A DNA stretch of 18,182 nt, from positions 1 to 18,182 of the forward strand of contig DAOOVO010000083.1 of the NCBI GenBank assembly GCA_035370245.1, in the 5' to 3' direction. The position numbers and the translations under genes were made by a program. This DNA comes from Pseudobacteroides sp035370245 (GTDB taxonomy: Bacteria > Bacillota > Clostridia > Acetivibrionales > DSM-2933). Of the stretch, positions 8,353 through 15,567 are shown piece by piece. Below the pieces are notes generated by a model. That model was not told the DNA's origin. It ran no database searches and was given only the letters and a program-made list of their open reading frames with translations. How positions within the stretch are numbered: position 1 is the first letter of the stretch; the number at the start of each line of letters is the position of its first letter.

Positions 8353-8772
8353 ATGAGTGAAAGAGTAAAATGTGCTGAAGATATGTTTAATAAGGGATAT
8401 GTCTGTTCGCAGGCAGTTTTCGCTGCATTTTCAGATATGTTCGGTCTTGACAAAGAAATGGCATTAAGAATCGGAAACGGTTTTGGAGGAGGTATTGCAA
8501 CAAGAACATATTTGAATGGCCATCCTGAAGTAAATGTAATTATTTGGGCCTGGTGCGGACAGATGAGCACGGCAACCGAGGCTGATATAAATACCTATCT
8601 CAATCTAATGTCCGCTTTGGAAAAAGATTTTCCGAATGTGAAATTTGTCTATATGACAGGTCATACTGATGGTACCGGCCTCACGGGAACTTTGCATTTG
8701 AGAAATAATATGATAAGAGAATACTGTCAAAGAACTAATAAAATTCTCTTTGATTATACTTTTAAAAAATAA
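8353..8772 (+). pseudogene. Chimeric ORF: C_GCAxxG_C_C N-terminus fused to an SGNH-hydrolase-like fragment
   Basis: The 139-residue frame joins two unrelated families. Residues 1-49 match the start of the C_GCAxxG_C_C redox family, with Cys18 in the CSQAV segment and the ALRIGNGFGGGI stretch, but the GCAxxG motif and following cysteines are missing. From about residue 52, the sequence reads YLNGHPEVNVIIWAWCGQ, then VYMTGHTDGTG, then ILFDY. This resembles the C-terminal half of secreted SGNH/GDSL-like proteins. It stops just before the expected ADIES continuation. The joint is near 8497-8510. Neither half looks functional, and a deletion between two genes is the simplest origin. AGGGGGA at 8336-8342 could still drive translation. 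Confidence 0.7.
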
Positions 8773-8786
8773 TGGGGGAACCCAAT

Positions 8787-9114
8787 ATGGATAAAATTAA
8801 GCAGATAGTTAAAGTTGCTGGGTTTATCAGTGATGTTCATGCTGAGGATGCTGTATTTAAAACTTCAATAATGTTTATAAAAAGCCTGGGAATAAAGGAT
8901 ATTTATTGTCTTGGAGATTTTTGTGACGGATATGGTAATGTTGATGAAATCATTTCAACTATTCCGTAATGAAGGAATAATATCGGTTAAAGGAAATCAT
9001 GATAATCCTTGCTTTGCAATTGTTGATTTTGTGAGTAAAAATGTACATTTTTATGATATTATTAATGATGTGGTAAAAAATGAGCCTTGTGTAATAAGTT
9101 TTAAGAATTTATGA
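8787..9114 (+). pseudogene. Metallophosphoesterase fragment, frameshifted and C-terminally truncated
   Basis: The remains of a calcineurin-like (YfcE/MJ0936-type) phosphoesterase. The first frame gives FISDVHAED with the metal-binding Asp-x-His, and then LGDFCDGYGNVDEIIS. It hits a stop at 8967-8969. The neighbouring frame continues as LFRNEGIISVKGNHDNP, carrying the GNHD metal motif, and ends at 9114. One extra base near 8956-8960 accounts for the break. The two C-terminal histidine motifs (GHTH type) are absent, so the enzyme would be dead even without the frameshift. GGGGGA at 8774-8779 precedes the ATG at 8787. Confidence 0.7.
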
Positions 9115-9158
9115 AATGTAGGTAAAGACAATGCTTTTATTTATGGGGGATATTATGA

Positions 9159-9506
9159 ATGACTAGAACTATTCACAATAAACTTGTAAGAGATAAAATA
9201 GTAGATATAATTGAACAATCAGGTAAAAAAGCATATTCAAGAATTCTGAGCCCAGATGAGTTCTTTAATGAGTTGATGAAGAAGCTTCACGAGGAAGTTA
9301 GTGAATTTCAGGAGTCTAATGATGTTGAAGAACTTGCTGATATTCTCGAAGTGGTAGAGTACTTAGCGATTGCAAAAGGTGCTTCAATGGATGAACTGCT
9401 TAAGATAAAGGAGAAGAAGAGTTTAGAAAGAGGCGGATTTAACAAAAGGATTTTCTTAGAATCTGTAGAATGCGAGGGTTCGCATGGGAATAAAAAAGAT
9501 TACTAG
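9159..9506 (+). CDS. MazG-like nucleoside triphosphate pyrophosphohydrolase (COG4997 type)
   Basis: A 115-residue all-alpha NTP pyrophosphohydrolase related to phosphoribosyl-ATP pyrophosphatase and MazG. It would remove pyrophosphate from unwanted nucleotides in the cytoplasm. It begins NKLVRDKIVDII, typical of this subfamily. The Mg-binding acidic pattern is visible as KLHEEVSEF (about 42-50) and then VEELADILEVVEYL (56-69). KKSLERGGFNKRI follows near 89-101, the usual end of these proteins. GGGGGA at 9145-9150 supports the ATG. It appears intact among broken neighbours, and a partial second copy lies at 12831. Confidence 0.83.
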   Translation: MTRTIHNKLVRDKIVDIIEQSGKKAYSRILSPDEFFNELMKKLHEEVSEFQESNDVEELADILEVVEYLAIAKGASMDELLKIKEKKSLERGGFNKRIFLESVECEGSHGNKKDY

Positions 9507-9586
9507 ATTAATATAATTGGTTTAAGGAATATGCAGAATATGTAAAAGAGCAAAATAATATAGTTATCATAGTGAGGAGGGTTATA

Positions 9587-10006
9587 TTGAAAAAAATTAT
9601 TATATTATCAATGTCTTTGATTATGATTTTAATTTTACAGGGTTTTTTATATTCGAAGTTAATGCAAAAGTCTGTACATCTAAATATTTCCAAAGAAGAT
9701 ATTGCAGATATTCAGGTTTATGGGAGTGCAGGAACAAAAAAGATAGAAGATGTAGCAATGATAGACAATATAATTAAGTGGTTTAATCAGGTGGGTGATA
9801 TAAGAGTTAACAAAGATTTTGCAGGAACAACGCCTGAGTCGGGCATAGAAATTAATCTTAAATCCGGCAAAAGAATTTTGATTTTGAATTCGGGCAGTGA
9901 TTTTGAGATTCAGAGAAATGATGTAATACCTGAAAATGTTTCTTATTGGGCTAGACAACAGGATATTAAGGACTATCTTCAAGGGTTGATTGAAGGTGGT
10001 AATTAA
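9587..10006 (+). CDS. Small membrane-anchored protein of unknown function
   Basis: A 139-residue protein with an N-terminal hydrophobic segment (about 4-20) right after two lysines, so it is secreted or anchored. The rest is a small soluble domain beginning with ISKEDIADIQVYG and holding alternating beta and alpha segments. This resembles the small secreted domains found in many Firmicutes, but I assign no family. A GTG lies upstream at 9572, but AGGAGG at 9575-9580 overlaps that region and sits 6 bases before TTG 9587, which I take as the start. Confidence 0.7.
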   Translation: MKKIIILSMSLIMILILQGFLYSKLMQKSVHLNISKEDIADIQVYGSAGTKKIEDVAMIDNIIKWFNQVGDIRVNKDFAGTTPESGIEINLKSGKRILILNSGSDFEIQRNDVIPENVSYWARQQDIKDYLQGLIEGGN

Positions 10007-10120
10007 TTAAGCTCTATATGCTCGTATATGTCAGATGCAGTAATAAATAAAAAAAGAATTGATAAGTGGTCGAATTGAGGATAATACTAAATCACACTCT
10101 TGATAACAAAATATACAATT

Positions 10121-10141
10121 AATTGAGAAAGTAACTCAATT
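10121..10141 (+). repeat. Small inverted repeat before the truncated ATPase gene
   Basis: AATTGAG (10121-10127) and CTCAATT (10135-10141) can form a 7-bp hairpin with a 7-base loop, followed by GTTTATG. It lies where the 5' end of the ATPase gene has been lost. It may be a weak terminator or a chance structure. Confidence 0.45.
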
Positions 10142-11248
10142 GTTTATGATGCATTTAAATTCATGAGTTATTATGTAAGTGAATCGTTTAAATTTGGAGG
10201 AGAAAGCAACAGTAAGCAAAAGAATGATAACCAATATGCAAGAGTAACACCATTCTTGTTTGACAAGCAGAGTCGTGAAAATGAGTCAACTTTTGAAGTG
10301 TTTTTTATAGATTCCAACGATCATCATCAGAAATCCTATCAATATGGTTTTTCTGTTAATCAACATGAAGTTTTAGAAGAATGGCTTTATGTAAAAGCAA
10401 AAACTGCACGAGAATATAAGACAGTGTTTTATAGAAAAAAAGGTCAAGAACTTGAGTTGCCAGGAATTCCAAAAAGCAGTGCGGAAAATATTCGTGTTGC
10501 TTTAGAGAAAGAGGTTCTTATTGTTTCATTGGGTGCTAAATTAAAGATTGCAAAGTTAAAAATGATCAGAGATTGGTTTATAGATAACGAGATAGTGGAC
10601 TTCGGTGGTCCAACTGAAAACTTTTTTAGATCAAGAATGATACCGGAAGGTTTTGTAGATGATAAAAATGTCCAAAAAAAGGTAGTTGATTTCTTTTCAT
10701 CATTTGATGAGTCGATTCAAGGATTTAGTATTGAAGAAGTCAAAACCGAGAATGATAAAGATGATGAAAAAGTTTATGTTATAGAATCATTACATAAAAT
10801 GGTTGATTCGAATGAAATGACGTCAATACCTTTAAAAAATGAGTCAAATGGAACACTTAAGATGTTTGCACTTTTTCCTTCCTTGCAGGAAGTTATGGAG
10901 AAAGGCAGTGTACTTTGCATTGATGAATTAAATGCAAGGCTGCATCCATTACTTGTTAGAAATATAATTTTGACATTTTTAAATCCGGAAATAAATAAAA
11001 AAAATGCACAGCTAATTTTTACTACTCATGATATATGGCAGTTGTCTAATGATTTGCTGAGAAGAGATGAAATTTGGTTTGTTGAAAAGGATAAAAATGG
11101 CATATCATCATTATATTCATTAGCAGACTTTGTAGATGAAAGTGGAACCAAAATAAGAAAGGATGAAAGCTTTGCAAAAAACTATCTGTTAGGTAAATAT
11201 GGTGCTATTCCATCGCTAAAAGCACTGGATATGCTGAAGGGGGAATAG
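10127..11248 (+). pseudogene. AAA15-type ATPase (COG1106, RloA-like) lacking its Walker A N-terminus
   Basis: The protein (361 codons from ATG 10163) matches the middle and C-terminus of COG1106/AAA_15 ATPases. It has an ABC-like signature ESNGTLKMF (227-235), Walker B VLCIDE (250-255; Asp254, Glu255) followed by LNARLHP, and H-loop TTHD (287-290). The Walker A loop (normally GANxSGKS, some 10-20 residues before the FMSYYV segment) is absent. In-frame sequence from 10127 reads DAFKFM, as in intact relatives, then meets a stop. No ribosome binding site precedes 10163. A 5' deletion is the best reading, leaving a protein unable to bind ATP normally. The RloB-type gene follows 4 bases later, so the pair was one operon. 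Confidence 0.75.
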
Positions 11249-11252
11249 TAAT

Positions 11253-11904
11253 ATGAGTGGTAAGGAACGTAGAGGTAAAAGAATGGATAGAAATAGAACA
11301 CTATCTACTAGAATACCTACACTTGGATATTATTTAATAGTAACAGATACGCAGGAAACAGAAAAGAACTACTTCGAAGGCTTAAGAAAAATAATTCCTG
11401 AGAACTTAAAAGATAGGTTGGTAATCAAAGTTGAGAAAGCTCGAACTGTAGATTTAGTAGCAAGATGCAAAGACCTCGTCTCAAAGGATCAGCAGTATCG
11501 TATTCCATGGATTGTTCTTGACCGAGACCAAGTAGAAGGGTTTGATTCAATTATTGAAAAAGCTGCGAGAAATGATATCAGTGTAGGATGGTCAAATCCT
11601 TGTATTGAAATATGGTTTTTTGCGTATTTTGGAATAGGGGAAACCTTGAAACGTCTTTATAATTATAGCTACCAGATATGTGGAGAAAATATTAGTGCAA
11701 ATTATAGAGTCAATGTTGTAGAATCTCACCATATAAAACCTTTTGTTGAGACCCTCAATAATGATGCTAACAATCTGATTGTTATTTGCCCAAATCATCA
11801 TAGGATTATTCACAAAGCGAAACCTGTTTTTTTACAAGAGAAAATTATTTTTTGTTTATCATAATGGATTGGAAGAAAGGATAGTATTGAATCAGCATTT
11901 TTAA
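11253..11904 (+). pseudogene. Chimeric ORF: RloB N-terminus fused to a frameshifted HNH endonuclease C-terminus
   Basis: Residues 1 to about 126 match RloB (PF13707, TOPRIM-like): ETEKNYFEGL (35-44), the acidic DRD of WIVLDRD (86-92), and WSNPCIEIWF (113-122). The expected RloB C-terminus is missing. From about residue 133 the sequence is an HNH nuclease: NYSYQICGENI, where the first Cys of the zinc pair is Tyr, then VVESHHIKPF (155-164) and NLIVICPNHHRIIH (174-187). The open frame stops at 11864. Removing one T from the T6 run at 11848-11853 restores a natural ending, NGLEERIVLNQHF, with a stop at 11902-11904. The fusion joint is near 11630-11655. AAGGGGGA at 11237-11244 is a good ribosome binding site. 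Confidence 0.75.
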
Positions 11905-12012
11905 TTTCAATGATAAAAGAAAAAGTATTATAATGATTTTAAATAAAAACTTAAAACTGATTATAGAAGCAGATAGGTTTAGAAGAATATTGTGAATTGA
12001 AGGGTGGCTAAA

Positions 12013-12450
12013 ATGGATCAAATAAATATTAGGGAAGTAAAGGTAACAGATTATAATGAAATATACTTATTAAATCAAGAGTTAGGATATTTATACCCAA
12101 TTGAAAAGGTTAAAGAGAGAATTGCATATATAACCCAAAACACAAAGGATATAATTTTAGTTGCTGAGCATGATAATGAGGTAATTGGTTATATTCACGG
12201 AAGCCCATATGAATTGCTTTATTCTGATTCTTTAATAAATATTTTGGGTTTTGTAGTAAAAGAAAAATATAGAAATGCTGGTGTTGGTAATTTATTGATA
12301 AGTAACCTCGAATGTTGGGCAAAAGAAAACGGGTATAGTGGAGTAAGATTAGTATCTGGATATGATAGGTTGAATGCTCACAGATTTTATCAAAAACATG
12401 GCTATGTTTATAGGAAAGACCAAAAGAATTTTATAAAAATATTTGATTAG
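12013..12450 (+). CDS. GNAT family N-acetyltransferase
   Basis: A 145-residue acetyl-CoA-dependent acetyltransferase. It starts with INIREVKVTDYNEI, typical of GNAT beta-1/alpha-1. The acetyl-CoA-binding motif A is visible as VVKEKYRNAGVGNLLI (about 83-98, with the RxxGxG pattern). Motif B follows as NAHRFYQKHGY (about 120-130). The substrate cannot be told. AGGG at 12001-12004 fits ATG 12013 better than the GTG at 12004, which it overlaps. The gene looks intact and stands alone between broken neighbours. Confidence 0.85.
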   Translation: MDQINIREVKVTDYNEIYLLNQELGYLYPIEKVKERIAYITQNTKDIILVAEHDNEVIGYIHGSPYELLYSDSLINILGFVVKEKYRNAGVGNLLISNLECWAKENGYSGVRLVSGYDRLNAHRFYQKHGYVYRKDQKNFIKIFD

Positions 12451-12582
12451 GTTAAAGAAAGTTTGCGTTAAGATAAGAGTATAGATTCTAGTTTGCCTTA
12501 TCTAACTGAATGATCATTATGAGCATAATGTTTAGTTGTTTTGCAACATTTGTAAAATGTGAATCGGGGGAGTTGATTTGCT

Positions 12583-12798
12583 GTGAATATTGAATTTCGT
12601 GGAAATCTCGATGGTATTGGAAGTCCTTGTGTTATTGTAGATGGTCAGTATTATTTAGTTAAAAAAGCAACATTTGAAAAGTTTAGTCATTGTAGTAATG
12701 CAAAATGCCTAGTTGAGTCAATTGAGTGTTTTGCATATGAAGAGATTGTTAAAAATGGGTTAGCTAACAACGAATATTTTGAAAAAGCAACCAAATGA
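12583..12798 (+). CDS. Hypothetical 71-residue protein
   Basis: A short soluble protein with a GTG start, preceded at 10 bases by CGGGGGAG (12565-12572); an in-frame stop at 12574 rules out a longer form. It has four cysteines (16, 37, 42 and 49) but no clear zinc-finger spacing. No family is recognised. The decent ribosome binding site supports translation, but it could also be a remnant of a longer gene. Confidence 0.5.
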   Translation: MNIEFRGNLDGIGSPCVIVDGQYYLVKKATFEKFSHCSNAKCLVESIECFAYEEIVKNGLANNEYFEKATK

Positions 12799-12811
12799 AA
12801 TATTAAGTATT

Positions 12812-12825
12812 TCACTTTAAAGTGA
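12812..12825. repeat. 14-bp perfect palindrome
   Basis: TCACTTTAAAGTGA is its own reverse complement. It lies 14 bases after the 71-codon gene and upstream of the helicase operon. It could be an operator, but no matching regulator is visible. Confidence 0.5.
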
Positions 12826-12830
12826 GTTGC

Positions 12831-12932
12831 ATGGATTTCAATGATATAAAATTGGATGAAGAACTACAAGAGTATTATGAAACAGACAGCGTGGATGAGT
12901 TGGCTGACTTGTTGGAAGTTATTGTGGAATAG
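12831..12932 (+). pseudogene. 33-codon relic of a second MazG-like pyrophosphohydrolase
   Basis: The short frame contains KLDEELQEYYETDSVDE and then LADLLEVIVE. It aligns without gaps to the KLHEEVSEFQ to ELADILEVVE core of the intact gene at 9159. It covers only the metal-binding helix pair and then stops, so it cannot be functional. The stop codon lies 11 bases before the helicase GTG. It was probably left when the upstream gene was deleted. Confidence 0.65.
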
Positions 12933-12943
12933 GGGTGTGTGGT

Positions 12944-15121
12944 GTGGAAAATGAGATAAGATATACTTCTAGCTTGGCAAGTGGAGCTGAAGATTTGTTT
13001 GTGGAAATATTCAGTGAGGTTTACGGTCCGGAAAAAACACAATATTTTTCTGTACAGCATCCTTTTGTGGATATATACGGCAAAAGTAGATTCATTGATT
13101 TTGCCTTCGAAAGTGATAACTTGAAAATAGCAATAGAGATTGACGGAGAAGGATTTCACGCTCCCCATAGGGTTTCCAAAAATAAATATTATGACGACCT
13201 GCTGAAACAGAACAGTTTGATATATAACAATTGGAAAGTATATAGATGGACAGACGGCCAGTTAAAGAATCAGAAGGAAAAGGTTAAGGACGAGTTAGTG
13301 ATTTTTATGGGCGAAATGCCCCAGTTTAAGATGCTGGAGGATTACTTGCCAAAGCAGAAGGGCGAGGTAATTGAGCTGAAAGATCACCAACAGTCTGCAG
13401 TTGAAAACCTTCAGAAGATGAGGGACAGGGGAGAGAGTATCGCACTTTTGTATCATGCTACAGGAACGGGAAAAACAGTGACAGCAGTCAGTGATGCAAG
13501 GAACTTTGGTGAAAGAACCCTTTTTCTGGCTCATACCCGTGAGCTTGTGATCCAGGCTAAAAAAACATTTAATAATATCTGGTCTGATAAAAAAAGCGGC
13601 TTGTATGTGGCTGAACAAAAGGACAATGATGCTTACATAGTATGTGCAAGTATTCAGAGCGTTGTACAGAATCTTGACCAATTTAGACCGGAAGATTTTG
13701 GCTATATAATTATTGATGAATGCCATCACAGTGTTGCAGATTCATATAGGAAAATACTGGGATATTTTAAGCCTAAATTTACTCTTGGACTCACAGCAAC
13801 ACCCGAGAGGACCGACGGAGAAGATTTGCTGAAGCTGTTCAAGAATGTTGCACACAAACTGGACCTTAAGACGGCAGTTGAAATAGGTGAACTGACTCCA
13901 ATCCGTTGTATACGTGTCAAAACAAATATAGACCTTTCTACTGTAAGAATCAATGGTATCAAATATTATTCCCAGGATATTGAAAGCAAATTGTTTGTAC
14001 CGGAAAGAAACAAAATTATTGTTGAGACATATTTGCAATATGTGAAGAATAAGAAAACCGTTGTGTTTTGTGCATCAGTAAAACATGCGGAGGAAATCGC
14101 CGGACTTTTTAGGGACAATGGAGTAAAATGCGAAGCTGTTTCGGGAACAATGAACAGGAACAAAAGAGATGATTTATTGGATAACTACGAAAACAGAGAT
14201 ATCAACGTGCTTTGTGCTTGCGACCTTCTCAATGAAGGATGGGACAGTCCGAAGATAGAAGTGCTTTTCATGGCAAGACCGACAATGTCAAAAACTCTTT
14301 ATATGCAGCAGTTAGGCAGGGGAATGAGGAAATGTGAAGGAAAGGAATACCTTATGGTATTTGATTTTATAGATAATGCAAATATGTTTAACATGCCGTA
14401 TTCCATTCACAGGCTGTTAAATATAAAAGAATACCGTCCCGGGCAACTGGTGCTTGCTCCGAAGAAACAGATGGAGTTTGACCGGGATTTATTGATGAGA
14501 GGAGAGAAACCGGAGGTATTGCTGGATTTTCCTGTGAATGTGACGGATTATGAATTGATTGACTTGTTTAATTGGCATGAAGAAGTCAAAAATATGATAT
14601 CGCAGCTTGAGTTTGTCAGAATGGTGGATGTCCAAAGTGAAACCATTGAAAAATACATTCGAGAAGGAAAGATAAAACCTGATTTGGAGGTTCCGATAGG
14701 CGATAAACGCAGCTTTAAATATTTCAGGGAGGAAACGGTTAGGAAGTATGCTTCTCAATATGGTTGGGACTTGATTACGCCTGCAAATATGAAGGATAAG
14801 TTTATGGAAATGGTAAACACAATGGATATGAGTTTTTCCTACAAACCTGTTCTTCTCAAGGCTATGTTTGACCATGTTGATGAAAATGGAAGAGTTAGGG
14901 TGGAGGACATTGTGGATTACTTTATTGAATTCTACAGTGATCGAAAGAATAGAGGACTGGTTGTAGAGAAAAAGACCAGCATATACTGCAAAGAAAACTA
15001 TACAAGGAAGGATGTCGAAAAGAATATCTTTGCCAATCCGTTTAAGAGGTTTGAAGACATGCGTTTTATGAAAAGATGCAAGGCAGGCTATAAGAAGATA
15101 CTTCCTCAAGGATTTCTATAA
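12944..15121 (+). CDS. PD-(D/E)xK-like nuclease/SF2 helicase, 3' end fused out of frame to pglX
   Basis: A protein of about 725 residues that should act on DNA. Residues 40-105 look like a DUF559/Vsr-type nuclease domain, with Asp52 in FIDFAF and Glu65/Asp67 in IAIEIDG. A superfamily 2 helicase follows: Walker A ATGTGKT (172-178), DECH (258-261), TAT (284-286), CxLLNEGWD (426-434) and QQLGRGMR (455-462). A C-terminal helical domain reaches NPFKRFEDMRFMKRC. The last dozen or so residues come from pglX DNA read in the wrong frame, so the natural end is lost. GGGG at 12932-12935 sits 8 bases before GTG 12944, preferred over GTG 12935. As a BREX-associated helicase it may help sense or cut foreign DNA (inference). 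Confidence 0.82.
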   Translation: MENEIRYTSSLASGAEDLFVEIFSEVYGPEKTQYFSVQHPFVDIYGKSRFIDFAFESDNLKIAIEIDGEGFHAPHRVSKNKYYDDLLKQNSLIYNNWKVYRWTDGQLKNQKEKVKDELVIFMGEMPQFKMLEDYLPKQKGEVIELKDHQQSAVENLQKMRDRGESIALLYHATGTGKTVTAVSDARNFGERTLFLAHTRELVIQAKKTFNNIWSDKKSGLYVAEQKDNDAYIVCASIQSVVQNLDQFRPEDFGYIIIDECHHSVADSYRKILGYFKPKFTLGLTATPERTDGEDLLKLFKNVAHKLDLKTAVEIGELTPIRCIRVKTNIDLSTVRINGIKYYSQDIESKLFVPERNKIIVETYLQYVKNKKTVVFCASVKHAEEIAGLFRDNGVKCEAVSGTMNRNKRDDLLDNYENRDINVLCACDLLNEGWDSPKIEVLFMARPTMSKTLYMQQLGRGMRKCEGKEYLMVFDFIDNANMFNMPYSIHRLLNIKEYRPGQLVLAPKKQMEFDRDLLMRGEKPEVLLDFPVNVTDYELIDLFNWHEEVKNMISQLEFVRMVDVQSETIEKYIREGKIKPDLEVPIGDKRSFKYFREETVRKYASQYGWDLITPANMKDKFMEMVNTMDMSFSYKPVLLKAMFDHVDENGRVRVEDIVDYFIEFYSDRKNRGLVVEKKTSIYCKENYTRKDVEKNIFANPFKRFEDMRFMKRCKAGYKKILPQGFL

Positions 15122-15548
15122 GGACCATGTACAGATATACCAGAAAAAATCAATCTATTGGCTTTTTGATTCTGGCAAGCAGGATGGCTTTAAAGCCCTC
15201 ATCTATATGCACCGATATGATGAGTTTACGGTGGCAAGGGTGAGAACCGACTATCTGCATAAGTTACAAAAATCCTATGAAGCGGAGATTAAGAGGCTGG
15301 ATATTATTATTGATTCCAATGTATCTCAAAGAGAGAAAACCAATGCAAGAAAGAAAAAAGAAAAGATACTAAAACAGATGGAAGAATGTTTGCAGTATGA
15401 CCAGGTAATCGCTCATGTTGCAAACCAGAGGATAAAGATAGACTTGGACGATGGTGTAAGTGTAAATTATTCTAAATTCCAGGGTATTGAGGTACCTCAG
15501 GGCGAAGGCAGGAAGCCGTTGAAAGCGGATTTGCTGGCGAAAATTTAG
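15072..15548 (+). pseudogene. pglX: C-terminal remnant of the BREX methyltransferase PglX
   Basis: About 158 codons, overlapping the end of the helicase frame, match the extreme C-terminus of BREX-1 PglX. They read RQAIRRYFLKDFYKDHVQ, then IYWLFDSGKQDGFKALIY and MHRYDEFTVARVRTDYLH. Charged coiled-coil and LANQRIELDLDDGV-like sequence (here VANQRIKIDLDDGV) and a terminal VNYSKFQ follow. The ATG at 15207 is internal to this homology, which extends upstream to about 15080; a stop lies in frame at 15069-15071. The entire methyltransferase core, including the SAM-binding and NPPY motifs, is missing, so this piece cannot modify DNA. pglZ follows after 19 bases, the standard BREX-1 order. Confidence 0.78.
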
Positions 15549-15567
15549 AGGAAAGAGTAGATGTGAT

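Noticed and set aside
9680..9982. 100-codon antisense frame
   Set aside because: It is opposite a sense gene with a good AGGAGG site and a signal anchor; the antisense product looks random.
10163..11248. Functional ATPase starting at ATG 10163
   Set aside because: No ribosome binding site precedes this ATG, Walker A is missing, and relatives have 50 or more residues before this point.
13295..14163. Several antisense frames opposite the helicase core
   Set aside because: They are by-products of codon bias in the sense gene, with no ribosome binding sites and no recognisable motifs.
14489..15109. Long antisense frame opposite the helicase
   Set aside because: It lies wholly within a gene with clear helicase motifs, has no start signal of its own and resembles no protein.
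15207..15548. Stand-alone 113-residue coiled-coil protein
   Set aside because: PglX homology continues upstream of the ATG without a break, so this is the tail of a truncated gene rather than a separate protein.
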